Of a DNA stretch of 64,000 nt, positions 50,230 to 59,301 are shown piece after piece; within the stretch, counting starts at the first letter, position 1, and each line of letters opens with the position of its first letter. The notes below the pieces were generated by a model that ran no database searches, had not been told where the DNA came from, and saw only the letters and a program-made list of their open reading frames with translations. Both the position numbers and the translations under genes were made by a program. The DNA comes from Luteolibacter arcticus (lineage in GTDB: Bacteria > Verrucomicrobiota > Verrucomicrobiia > Verrucomicrobiales > Akkermansiaceae): NCBI RefSeq assembly GCF_025950235.1, contig NZ_JAPDDT010000022.1, positions 1 to 64,000 of the forward strand, read 5' to 3'.

Positions 50230-53200
50230 ATGAATACCCTGTATGTAGTCCCGCCTTCAGGCGGACCGAATGGTTCCCCAAAGCCCGCTGCTAGTGGAGG
50301 CCGGCTCTGGAGGTGGCTTCGTCCGGCTAAAGCCGGGACTACGTGCCTTTTGATCGCGGCGTTGTTAGGTGGGTTCTCGCCTGCGCAGGACGAGAAGATC
50401 GTGCTGGTGCCCGTAGATCGTGAGAAGCCGGTGCCGCTGTTCTTCTCCGCGCAGACCGACACCGTGATCAAGGCGGGGATCGACCGGGTGGAGGAGGCCG
50501 TCACTGCGAAGCTGCGCGTTCACCAAGGACGGCCGGACGTGCTCAGCATCGGCCTCACAGGAGTCGGCGAGATCACCGGGGTCAGTGGCCCAGGGTTGAA
50601 AACGTGGACGGTGCGCCGCGAGGCCGATGGCGCGCGGTTTCTCGATCTCAAGCCCGAGTTGCCCGCTGACCTGAAGGCGGAAACGCCGAAGGAGTTCGAC
50701 GTCACCTTTACCTCGCTGCATGACAAAACCGAGCAGCCCATTGATCTGCTGATCCCAGCACCGGGCGCGGCGGTTGGCTTTGCCTCGACCGTCAGCCTTT
50801 CCGGCGATGGCACTACCACACCCCGGGTATTGGCGGTGGAGGGTCTCCAATCACTCCAGGGCGATGCCGAAACGCAGCGCTTCAGCGGAAGTGTCGCGGC
50901 CCGGCTGAATGTGAAAGTGGAACTGAAGGGTGCGGCGCCCCGTGCGGTGGAACTGACGAATGCGACGCTGGACGGAGAGGTGACCGCCGACGCGAGCAGC
51001 GTTTCCTTCACACTGAAGGGGGAGGTCCGCGTCTTGAAGGCCGGGGAGGCGATGACTTTGTTAGAAGGGGTCGCCTTGAGTGGCGCGACCTCCGGCGAGG
51101 GCTGGTTCATCCGCCTGAAGAAGTCCGGTGAGAACTACATCCACGAGCTGGTCGGCGAGCGTGAGGGAAGCTTTCCCATCGTGCTTTCCTTTGAGTCTCC
51201 GCTCGGTCGCCAGGGCGACTGGCGCGGCGTGGATTTCAAGGTCCACGGTGGCGCGGTGGTGCCGGTGCGGATCGCCGGGCTCGATGAAGGTGTTTCCTTC
51301 AAGCCTGACGAGGCGGTAGTTCCCGAGCGCCGTGATGGCACATGGACCGGCTTCCTGCCCGCCACGGGTCGCGCCGGTCTGGCGTGGAAGAGCGGACGCG
51401 AGGAAGGTGATGGCGCGTTGTTTTTCTCCAGCAGTGAGATCGCGGAAACCCGCGTGGGCGCGGGGCTGGCGCGGCGCTACTCGCGGCTCGGCTTCCGTGT
51501 GCTGCAAGGGAAGCTGGAGTCGCTGAAGATCCGCATCGATGGCACGGGCGAGATCCTCGCCGTGAAAGGCCCGCTGGTGCTGGCATGGAGCGTGGCCGAG
51601 GAGGGTGGCGCTCGTTTGTTAGACGTGCGGCTCAGCCGGCCGATCGAGGGTGACGGCGAGATTGAGATCGAGGCGCAGGCTGCTTTGGGCGTGTTTCCCG
51701 CGAAGATCACACCACCGCGGTTTTCGCCGCTCGGAGCGATCCGCCACAGCGGCTACCTGCGCGTGGCGAATGATGGCGCGGTTCGCCTGGAGGTCGCCGC
51801 GAAGAAGGGGCTGATGCAGCTTTCCCCCGCGCAATTTCCATGGGCGAAGGATGATGAGAACCTGCGGCAGGCATTCGTCTATCGCTTCCCGTCCGCGGAC
51901 TACGACTATGAGGTCGCCGCGGATCAGGTGCTGCCGGAAGTCGGCGTGACCGAGGTCACCGTGCATGAGCTGGCCGAGACCGACCGGCGCATCGTCACCG
52001 ATCTGGAACTCGACATCCGCGAGGCACCCCTGCGCGAGTGGAGCGTGGCCGTGCCCGCTGACTTCGCAGTGGCCGGCGTGGAAGGAGCAGGCGTGGCCGA
52101 CTACAGCGTGGCCACCGATGCCGTGGACGGGAAGCGCGAGCTGAAGATCCTCTTCGGTCAGGCGCTGATCGGACGGCAATTGATCACCGTGAAGCTGGAG
52201 AAGAATCTCGCGGCGGCGGCTGGCGATTGGGTGTTGCCGGTGCTCGGTCATCCGGGTGCGAAGTCGACACGCGGATACCTCGGCGTGGTCGTTACCGCCG
52301 GGTATCGTGCGGTGCCGGGAGCGACGAAGGGTCTCGCGGAAACTCCGGTGGATTACTTTCCCAAGAAGCAGGCGGGGCTTCAGCAGGCGTTCCGCATCCG
52401 TGAGGTGGACTGGAGCGCGACGATGAAGGTCGAGGCGCTGGGTCAAAGCGTGCAGGCCGACGTCTTCCATCTCTACTCGCTGAAAGAGGGGGCGATGACG
52501 GGCAGCGTGCTGGTGAACTATTTCGTGGTCGGCGCACCGGCGAGCCAGTGGCGGATCCGCGTGCCGGAGAGCTTGGGCAATGTGGAAGTCATCGGCCAGA
52601 ACGTTGGCCGCGATTGGCGACGCGAGGGCGATACACTGGTGATTCCGCTGGCGCGGCCCTTGCTCGGCGCGGGGACGGTGCTGGTGACCTTCGAGCAGCC
52701 GATGAGTGCCCGTGGCGGCGATCTTTCGCCCGGCGAGGTGCGGCCGCTCGACGTGCAATCCGAGCGCGGCCACATCCAGGTGGTCAGTCCCTTGCAGGTG
52801 AAGTCCGAGACCACTCGTAGCGAAGGCTCGGTGTTGAAACTCGATGCCACCGAACTGCCGACGGAATACCGCTTGCTCAGTAGCGCGCCGACCCTGGCCG
52901 CATGGCAATACACTGCCGGCGACGTGTCGATTGGCATGAAGATCGACTGGTATCAGCCCGGAGAAACCGAGGATCAGGTCGTGGACTTCGCGAAGCTCGC
53001 CAGCCACGTCTCGCGTGACGGCCAGGTGGTGACGGATGCCCGCTTCTTCGTGAAGACGCGAGGTCGTTCGGTGCTGGAGCTTTCCCTGCCGCAAGGCGAC
53101 CTGTGGGAATCCAAGGTCGATGGCCAGGTGGTGAATGCCCGCCGCGATGGCGCGAAGATTCTGGTGCCGCTGCCTGCCAAGGCGGATCCGAATGAGCCGG

Positions 53201-56200
53201 TCGAGGTGGTCTTGCGCTACGGTGCGAAAGGCGATGGCGCGCGTTCGCCTGCATTGGCTGCGCCGGTGTTGTCCGCGCCGACTGTGATTGGCGAGTGGAA
53301 GGTGAGCGGGGATGACGGCCGCCAACTTGTCCCACGCGGTGGCCTGCGGCCGGTGAAGCCGGTGCTGACCGAGACCGGTCTTGAGTGGATCTCGTCGCGG
53401 GCGCGCATGGGTGCGCTGTCCGTGCTGCTGGTGGCGCTGGTTGGCTGGATCTTGCAACGCATCCGTGGCCTGCGGATTCCCGGCGTGCTGCTGATGCTGC
53501 TCGCGGGTGCCGCTTCGTGCTGGCTCGCGTGGCAGGCGCTTCACGAGCGCCGGGTGAACATTGCGACGCTTGAATACACCGCGCCGGTGGTGCCCGCGGA
53601 GAAGCAGGTGGTGCTTGAACTCGGCAACGTGCCCTCGTGGCAAGCCATGCTCAGCGTGCCCGGCGTGCTGCTCGTTTTGGGCGGCCTCGCCTTGGTGGGC
53701 TATGGACTGTGGACGTCGATGGTAGGGACGCGCCCGCACTCCGAGGGAGAGGCAAGTGAGAAGAAGCCATTCCGGTTGGCCGGTGGCTTTCGATCCTACG
53801 TTGTCGGCGGTCTGGTGCTGATTGGCCTCGGCGTGTTGGCGCAGCGCTTCGGCGCGGTGTTGTTCTTCGGCGGATTGGGTGCGCTGCTGCTGTTAGGGAA
53901 AGGATTGCCGGGCTTGGTGGGGCTTTTCCGCAGGGGAGCTGCGCCAGTGGCGGCGACGGCCTTGCTGTTCTTCGCTGGCACGGATGTTGGGAAGAGCGCG
54001 GAGCTGATTCCCGCGGAGTCGATGATTCACACGTGGCGTATTCAGGACGGGCGCTTGACCGGGGAGATCGCCGTGGAAGCGCGTGGCAAAGCGGACGAGC
54101 GCGTGCTGCTGCTCACTTCGCCGGCCGTGCTGACCGGGTTCACTGGGGAAGGATGGCGCGTCGTGAAGGCTGCCCACGGGGATGCGGAGGCCTACTTCCT
54201 GGTCGCCAGCGCCGAGGGAAAGAAGACGGGGCGCGCGACCTTCGAGATGCCGTTGCCGGCACCGCAGAATGGCTGGCGCTTGCCGGCGGGTCCGGCGGCC
54301 GTGCAGCGCGTGAAGGTGAGCTGGAATCAGCCGGGGTGGGAATTCGTTTCGCAGCGCGCGGCCAAGGTCACGCAACTGGCGATCGACGGCGGCAGCAGCG
54401 CGGAGCTGGTGCTCGGCCCGGCCGATGAGATCACGCTGCAAGCCCGTCCGCTGCGGCGCGACGCGACCAGCGAAGAAAGCCGCTTCTTCGTGGAAACCAA
54501 TGACCTCTATCTGCCGGGTCCCGGCGTGGTCAGCGGACGCCATCGGGTGGCCGTGCGGCCGTCGCGCGGCATCGTGAAGGAGTTGACGATTCTCATTCCC
54601 GCAGGCTTCACGGTCGGCGATGTAACAGACGGACCGGTCGGAAGCTGGCGCTTCAATCCGGAGACGCGGGAGCTGAAGGTGGGCATCGAGCCCGCGCAGG
54701 ACCAGGCGTTCGCGTTTTCCATCGGCACCCAGCGCGGCACCGCCACGCTGCCGGTCGATCTCGTGTTGGAGCCGGTGAAGGTGCAGGGCTCGGCGGGTGC
54801 GGTCGGGTTGTTAGGCTTGGGCTTCGGCGATGAGGCGCAGGCGGAAGCGGTCAATGCGAAGGGCATGAGCGCGGTGAACCTCGATGATTTCGGTGCGAAG
54901 CTTTTGCCCCACGACCGCGAGGGCCGGGCGCTGGCCGTGATGCATCGCGCCTATCGCCATACCGGCGGCGACGCGACGCTGGCGCTGAAGGTGACTCCGG
55001 TCGCGCCGGAACTCCGGGCTGACATGAAGCAGACGCTCTCGCTCGGTGACGATCGCATGGTGCTGGCGGTTGACCTGATGGCATCGATCACCCGGGCTGG
55101 TTTGTTCAAGCTGGAGGTGGAGATTCCGGCGGGCTTTGAGGTTGAGTCGGTGACGGGTGCGGCGCTTGCGCATTGGGCGGAGGCGACGACCGATGGCGTG
55201 CGTCTCTTGAACCTGCATCTCAACGGCCGCACGCTTGGCGAGCAGGCTTTCGCGATCACGCTGGCGGCTCCGTTCCCCGGTGCTCAGGCGTCGTGGCCGG
55301 TCCCGCGGGTTTCGCTGCGCGGGGCGGCACGGCAGACCGGCATGCTGACCGTGGTGCCCGACCGCGGCCTGCAAGTGCGGGCGGTGTCGCGGACCAATGT
55401 CTCGCAACTCGACCCGCGCGAGGCCGGTGTGCCGCGGCCGGGAGCGCTTGCCTTCAAGCTGCTCCAGGCCGACTGGTCGCTCGCGCTGGCGGTGGCGAAG
55501 CTGGATGCCTGGGTCACCGCGCAGGTGCTGCATGAGGTGACTCTTCGGGAAGGTCAGACGTTGAGCCGAGTGCGACTCGCGTATCGCATCGACAATGCGG
55601 CGATGAAGGCGCTGCGCGTGAAGATTCCAGGACTGGATGAAAAGGCTACGGCCACCGTGCGGGCCAGTGGACCCGCGGTTGGTGACTTCGTCCCGGTGGC
55701 GGGCGAGGACGGCTTGTGGGAAATCCGCTTCCAGCGTGGCGTGGCAGGAGAAACCACGGTCGATATCGAATTCCAACAGACGGCCGGCAATTCGGTCTCG
55801 GTCGCGCCGGTGACGCCGATGGAAGTACGGCAAGCATCGTATTTCGTGGCCGTGCGGACCGGAGGTCGTCTGGAGACTGAGATCCCGGCCTTGCCGCGCG
55901 GGTGGCAGCGCAGTGATTGGGGCGTGGTTCCTCAGTCCTTGCGCGATGCGTTTTCTCCTCAAACCCCGGCGGCGGTATTCCGCGCTGCGGAGGTGGAGGG
56001 GCCGCTGGCGGTGAACCTGAAGCGCCATGAGCTGGAGAAGACCCAAGACCTGCGAGTGGAGCGGGGGAGTCTCACCACGCTGGTATCGCCGGATGGAGCG
56101 TCGCTGACGGCGGTCGATCTGAACGTGCGGGTGGCGGAGAAGGGAACGCTGAAGCTTGAACTCCCGGAGGGTGCGGATCTCTACAACGTGCTCGTCAACG

Positions 56201-57099
56201 AGGATGGCGTGTCGCTTGTGAAGGATGGTTCGGCGTGGCTGTTCCACGTGCATCCGGCACCGGAAGGTGACCGCCCGGCGAGCGTGCGCTTCGTCTATGC
56301 GATGAATGGCAAGGGGACGGTGTTGGAAGGCCCGCGGCTCGACGTGCCGCTGGAGAACCTGACGTGGCGGGTGATTTTGCCGGAGGGCTGGAAGCTCGCG
56401 AAGCATCACGGCGACTTCGAACTGGAGGGACAGTCGCGGAAGGTCGTGAAGGAGGATTATCGCAGTTACGTTTCTCGCCAGCGCGCGGCGGGCAAGCAAG
56501 AGGCCGTGGCGCTGCTCGATCAAGCGAACCAGTGGATGCAGGCGGGCGATCAGGGCAAGGCAAGTCAGGCACTGGGCAAGGCGGCGCGCAACGGACTGCT
56601 CGACAAGGCTTCCAACGAGGACGCCCGCGTGCAGCTCCGCAATCTGAAGACGCAGCAGGCAACGCTCGCCCTGAATACCCGGCGCCAGCGGCTCTATCTG
56701 GACAACAAGGCGGAGTTGCCGACCGGCAATGCCCAGCTTGAACAAGCGGCGCAAGAGAACCCGCTGCTCCAAGGCGATCTCAACTTCGATCCCCAGCAGT
56801 TCGATCGTTTGTTAGAGGGAAATACGATCGATGAGAACGCCGCGATGAAGGCGATCGCCAACCGCATGGTGACGCAGCAACTCGCTGCCGATCCGGCACC
56901 GGCTGCGCTCGACGTGACGATGGCCGAACGCGGGACGGTGCTGGACTTCAAGCGCAGCGTCCAGGTGGACGGGAGCAAGGCGATGCGGCTGGAACTCGTG
57001 ATCGAGCCGCAGCAGTCCCGCGGCTGGATGTTCGGGATCCTGCTGTGCGCGCTGACTGCCGGTGTGGTGGCGACCCTCTGCCGTCTCAGGAAAGCGTGA
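50230..57099 (+). CDS. Giant membrane-anchored protein, function unknown
   Basis: Predicted ~2289-residue protein, third in the sigma operon (93 bases after the VWA gene by the ATG used). The N-terminus is translated from a palindromic repeat (residues ~6-38), then CLLIAALLGGFSPAQ acts as a signal-peptide core. Large beta-rich periplasmic regions follow. Three to five membrane helices lie at residues ~1060-1260 (LSVLLVALVGWILQ, GVLLMLLAGAASCWLAW, VLLVLGGLALVGYGLW, YVVGGLVLIGLGVLAQRF). After another large beta-rich region there is a helical stretch and a last membrane helix (WMFGILLCALTAGVVATL). Modules around 51511-52710 and 55102-55790 appear to be duplicates. No enzyme motif found. A GTG at 50200 is the alternative start. 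The cotranscription and topology suggest an envelope sensor or structural partner of the VWA protein; this is inference. Confidence 0.8.
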   Translation: MNTLYVVPPSGGPNGSPKPAASGGRLWRWLRPAKAGTTCLLIAALLGGFSPAQDEKIVLVPVDREKPVPLFFSAQTDTVIKAGIDRVEEAVTAKLRVHQGRPDVLSIGLTGVGEITGVSGPGLKTWTVRREADGARFLDLKPELPADLKAETPKEFDVTFTSLHDKTEQPIDLLIPAPGAAVGFASTVSLSGDGTTTPRVLAVEGLQSLQGDAETQRFSGSVAARLNVKVELKGAAPRAVELTNATLDGEVTADASSVSFTLKGEVRVLKAGEAMTLLEGVALSGATSGEGWFIRLKKSGENYIHELVGEREGSFPIVLSFESPLGRQGDWRGVDFKVHGGAVVPVRIAGLDEGVSFKPDEAVVPERRDGTWTGFLPATGRAGLAWKSGREEGDGALFFSSSEIAETRVGAGLARRYSRLGFRVLQGKLESLKIRIDGTGEILAVKGPLVLAWSVAEEGGARLLDVRLSRPIEGDGEIEIEAQAALGVFPAKITPPRFSPLGAIRHSGYLRVANDGAVRLEVAAKKGLMQLSPAQFPWAKDDENLRQAFVYRFPSADYDYEVAADQVLPEVGVTEVTVHELAETDRRIVTDLELDIREAPLREWSVAVPADFAVAGVEGAGVADYSVATDAVDGKRELKILFGQALIGRQLITVKLEKNLAAAAGDWVLPVLGHPGAKSTRGYLGVVVTAGYRAVPGATKGLAETPVDYFPKKQAGLQQAFRIREVDWSATMKVEALGQSVQADVFHLYSLKEGAMTGSVLVNYFVVGAPASQWRIRVPESLGNVEVIGQNVGRDWRREGDTLVIPLARPLLGAGTVLVTFEQPMSARGGDLSPGEVRPLDVQSERGHIQVVSPLQVKSETTRSEGSVLKLDATELPTEYRLLSSAPTLAAWQYTAGDVSIGMKIDWYQPGETEDQVVDFAKLASHVSRDGQVVTDARFFVKTRGRSVLELSLPQGDLWESKVDGQVVNARRDGAKILVPLPAKADPNEPVEVVLRYGAKGDGARSPALAAPVLSAPTVIGEWKVSGDDGRQLVPRGGLRPVKPVLTETGLEWISSRARMGALSVLLVALVGWILQRIRGLRIPGVLLMLLAGAASCWLAWQALHERRVNIATLEYTAPVVPAEKQVVLELGNVPSWQAMLSVPGVLLVLGGLALVGYGLWTSMVGTRPHSEGEASEKKPFRLAGGFRSYVVGGLVLIGLGVLAQRFGAVLFFGGLGALLLLGKGLPGLVGLFRRGAAPVAATALLFFAGTDVGKSAELIPAESMIHTWRIQDGRLTGEIAVEARGKADERVLLLTSPAVLTGFTGEGWRVVKAAHGDAEAYFLVASAEGKKTGRATFEMPLPAPQNGWRLPAGPAAVQRVKVSWNQPGWEFVSQRAAKVTQLAIDGGSSAELVLGPADEITLQARPLRRDATSEESRFFVETNDLYLPGPGVVSGRHRVAVRPSRGIVKELTILIPAGFTVGDVTDGPVGSWRFNPETRELKVGIEPAQDQAFAFSIGTQRGTATLPVDLVLEPVKVQGSAGAVGLLGLGFGDEAQAEAVNAKGMSAVNLDDFGAKLLPHDREGRALAVMHRAYRHTGGDATLALKVTPVAPELRADMKQTLSLGDDRMVLAVDLMASITRAGLFKLEVEIPAGFEVESVTGAALAHWAEATTDGVRLLNLHLNGRTLGEQAFAITLAAPFPGAQASWPVPRVSLRGAARQTGMLTVVPDRGLQVRAVSRTNVSQLDPREAGVPRPGALAFKLLQADWSLALAVAKLDAWVTAQVLHEVTLREGQTLSRVRLAYRIDNAAMKALRVKIPGLDEKATATVRASGPAVGDFVPVAGEDGLWEIRFQRGVAGETTVDIEFQQTAGNSVSVAPVTPMEVRQASYFVAVRTGGRLETEIPALPRGWQRSDWGVVPQSLRDAFSPQTPAAVFRAAEVEGPLAVNLKRHELEKTQDLRVERGSLTTLVSPDGASLTAVDLNVRVAEKGTLKLELPEGADLYNVLVNEDGVSLVKDGSAWLFHVHPAPEGDRPASVRFVYAMNGKGTVLEGPRLDVPLENLTWRVILPEGWKLAKHHGDFELEGQSRKVVKEDYRSYVSRQRAAGKQEAVALLDQANQWMQAGDQGKASQALGKAARNGLLDKASNEDARVQLRNLKTQQATLALNTRRQRLYLDNKAELPTGNAQLEQAAQENPLLQGDLNFDPQQFDRLLEGNTIDENAAMKAIANRMVTQQLAADPAPAALDVTMAERGTVLDFKRSVQVDGSKAMRLELVIEPQQSRGWMFGILLCALTAGVVATLCRLRKA
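50245..50342. repeat. Palindromic repeat pair (BIME-like) inside a coding sequence
   Basis: A 98-base element at the very start of the giant gene. Outer inverted repeat GTAGTCCCG / CGGGACTAC (50245-50253 and 50334-50342). Within it are two hairpins, CCGCC/GGCGG (50251-50264) and CCGGCT/AGCCGG (50323-50336). It is read in frame, giving the residues VVPPSGG...LRPAKAGTTC. This VVPPSGG/RPAKAGTT peptide is characteristic of translated repeat elements in PVC genomes, as I recall. Confidence 0.8.
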
Positions 57100-57105
57100 G
57101 ACAGC

Positions 57106-58449
57106 TTACTTCCACCGCTCGATCTCGGCGCGGACGTTCTCCACGGACGGAGCGCCGGGATTGGTGCGGGCGGCGAGGGCGCGCTGGAGATTGAAGACGC
57201 TGCTCGCATCCGCGGTGTAGGCGGCGTCGATCGCGGTCAGGTCCAGCTTGTCGAGTGGCACGCCGGTCTTGACCGATTCGGCGACGGCCTTGCCGACGAG
57301 TTCGTGGGCGTGGCGGAAGGGGACGCCTTGCTTCACCAGCCAGTCGGCGAGATCGGTGGCGAGTAGCATCGGGTCGCTGGCAGCGGCGAGGCAGCGGTCC
57401 TCGCGGATCTCCATCGCGGCGACCATCTCGGTATTCACCGCGAGGATCAACTTGAGCGTGTCGATCGAGTCGAAGAGCGGCGGCTTGTCCTCCTGGAGGT
57501 CGCGGTTGTAGGTGAGCGGCAGGCCCTTCACGGCGACCAGCAGGTTCATCAGGTTGCCGATGAGACGGCCGCTCTTGCCGCGGGTGAGTTCGCAGACGTC
57601 GGGATTCTTCTTCTGCGGCATCAGCGACGAGCCCGTGGTGTGGGCGTCGGAGAAGACAACGAAGCCGAACTCCGCGGTGCACCAGAGGATGAGGTCCTCG
57701 CTGAGGCGCGACAGATGGACGCCGCACAGCCCGATGGCGAACAGCGTCTCCGCGATGTAGTCGCGGTCGGCGATGGCATCCATCGAGTTGGTGCTCGCGC
57801 TGTCGAAGCCGAGTTCCGCGGCGATGGCGCGGCGATCGAGATTGATGGTGGAGCCGGCGAGTGCGCCGGAGCCGAGCGGGGAGACATTGAGGCGCTTGCG
57901 GGCGTCGGAAAGCCGTCCCTTGTCGCGCTCCAACATTTCCACGTAGGCGAGGAGGTGATGGCCGACAGTGACGGGCTGGCCGCGCTGGAGGTGGGTGTAG
58001 CCGGGGATGACCGTGGCGGCATACTTCTCCGCCCGGTCGAGCAAGGCGGACTGCATGCCGGAAAGCGCTTCCAACAAAAGGTCAATCTCCGTGCGGCAAT
58101 AGAGGCGCGTGTCGGTGGCGACCTGGTCGTTGCGGGAGCGGGCGGTGTGGAGCTTGGCACCGGCGGGGCCGATGCGCTTGGTCAGCTCCGCCTCGATGTT
58201 CATGTGGATGTCCTCGAGGGATGTCTTGAACTCGAAGCGGCCCTCTTCGATATCGGCCCTGATTTCCAGCAGGCCTTGCTCGATCGCGCCGAATTCCTCA
58301 GCGGTCAGAAGGCCGGCGTTCAGTTGGGCGCGGGCGTGGGCGATGGAGCCGGCGATATCGTGCGGGAAGAGCCGCCAGTCGTAGCTGATCGACTCACCGA
58401 ACTGTTGGACGAGAGAGGAGGTATCCTGAGCGAAGCGGCCTTTCCACAT
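57106..58449 (-). CDS. argH: Argininosuccinate lyase
   Basis: Predicted 447-residue fumarase/aspartase-superfamily enzyme. It cleaves argininosuccinate to arginine and fumarate, the last step of arginine synthesis. The superfamily signature is GSSLMPQKKNPD; other landmarks are TARSRNDQVATD, VIPGYTHLQRGQPV, SPLGSGALAGST and DSIDTLKLILAVNTEM. The catalytic Ser lies in the GSS loop. Length is about normal for the family. ATG 58449 gives MWKGRFAQDTSSLVQQFGESI. It converges with the giant gene, six bases apart. Confidence 0.97.
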   Translation of the reverse strand: MWKGRFAQDTSSLVQQFGESISYDWRLFPHDIAGSIAHARAQLNAGLLTAEEFGAIEQGLLEIRADIEEGRFEFKTSLEDIHMNIEAELTKRIGPAGAKLHTARSRNDQVATDTRLYCRTEIDLLLEALSGMQSALLDRAEKYAATVIPGYTHLQRGQPVTVGHHLLAYVEMLERDKGRLSDARKRLNVSPLGSGALAGSTINLDRRAIAAELGFDSASTNSMDAIADRDYIAETLFAIGLCGVHLSRLSEDLILWCTAEFGFVVFSDAHTTGSSLMPQKKNPDVCELTRGKSGRLIGNLMNLLVAVKGLPLTYNRDLQEDKPPLFDSIDTLKLILAVNTEMVAAMEIREDRCLAAASDPMLLATDLADWLVKQGVPFRHAHELVGKAVAESVKTGVPLDKLDLTAIDAAYTADASSVFNLQRALAARTNPGAPSVENVRAEIERWK

Positions 58450-58542
58450 GGCGGCGGCAGTAGCAGGCAGCGGGCGGCCGGGTGCAAGGGAAAACCCCGG
58501 GGGTGGGGGTACTCGTCCGCGAGGGTGGGGTCGGCTTCAGGG

Positions 58543-58666
58543 GTGGCTTCCGCGGTGTCACCACCGCGCCTACGGGGAGGGAGGCGGCGCTTTCGTGAGA
58601 ACGCCGGAAGCCGAGGGTGGGGGCCGCTCTGCGAGTGGCTTCCGCGGTGTTACCACCGCGCCTACG
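58543..58666. repeat. Two copies of a 32-base palindromic repeat
   Basis: Copies at 58543-58574 and 58635-58666, both beginning GTGGCTTCCGCGGTGT and ending CCGCGCCTACG; they differ at one position (C/T). Each contains the palindrome CCGCGGTG...CACCGCG. They lie in the 250-bp gap upstream of argH and past the Fur-family gene, with a partial third match near 58675. No gene is present in the gap. Confidence 0.75.
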
Positions 58667-58699
58667 AAGAAGAAGGCCACCGCGCCCACGGGAATGCGG

Positions 58700-59200
58700 T
58701 CAGCGCTTCCGTGCGGGGAGTCGCTTTCCGGTGACCCGGGCCTTGATCAGGTTCGGGCAGACACCCTTTTTCCGGAGTTGCTCGCAGCAGGCCTCGATCT
58801 TGATGGCCTGGCGCATCGGCCGGAAGCCCATGCGGCGGGTCAGGCAGTCATTGAGCAACTCCAGATGCGAGTCCTCGAATTCCACGACCTTGCCGCAGTC
58901 GATGCAGACGAGGTGGTTGTGGCTCGGCTTGTCGTTGAAGTTCGGATCGTAGGTCTTGAGATCGCCGCCGAGGTCGATCTCGTGGAGCAACCCGGCCTCC
59001 ACCAGCAGGGCGATGGTCCGATAGACCGTGGCCCGGGAGACGCCGGCATTGGCTTTCCGCGAGCGGTCGAAGAGTTCCTCAGAGGTGAAATGCTCGTCGC
59101 TGGCGAAGGCTGTACGCACGATCGCATCGCGCTGGGGAGTTTTCCGCAGCCCCTTCTTCCGGATGAAGGTGTCGAGCTTATCGAGGATCGCCTGTTCCAC
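58700..59200 (-). CDS. Fur-family metal-responsive regulator
   Basis: Predicted 166-residue DNA-binding regulator (Fur, Zur or PerR type; which one is unclear). The winged-helix part has KKGLRKTPQRDAIVRTAF and SRATVYRTIALLVEAGLLHEI. The dimer/metal domain has YDPNFNDKPSHNHLVCIDCGKVVEFE with the Cys pair CIDC and a His-rich region, and a second Cys region ACCEQLRKKGVC. A GTG at 59200 (VEQAILDKLDTFIRKKG) is chosen. The longer frame to 59272 adds a basic stretch. It is a likely regulator of iron or zinc homeostasis. It diverges from a lipoprotein gene at 59302. Confidence 0.88.
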   Translation of the reverse strand: MEQAILDKLDTFIRKKGLRKTPQRDAIVRTAFASDEHFTSEELFDRSRKANAGVSRATVYRTIALLVEAGLLHEIDLGGDLKTYDPNFNDKPSHNHLVCIDCGKVVEFEDSHLELLNDCLTRRMGFRPMRQAIKIEACCEQLRKKGVCPNLIKARVTGKRLPARKR

Positions 59201-59301
59201 GGAGGGATTTAAACGCCCGACTCCGCGGCGGGGAAGGACGAAGCGCGGATGTCGGAATTTGCGGGTTGGCAAGGCCGGGCGGCTTGCGTGAAATAGGGCC
59301 G

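Noticed and set aside
51619..53739. 706-residue open frame antisense to the giant gene
   Set aside because: His/Arg/Gln-rich composition typical of a reverse-strand shadow in GC-rich DNA; the plus-strand protein has membrane helices and a coherent internal duplication.
54811..56772. 653-residue open frame antisense to the giant gene
   Set aside because: Arg/His-rich, no domain, fully inside the giant gene.
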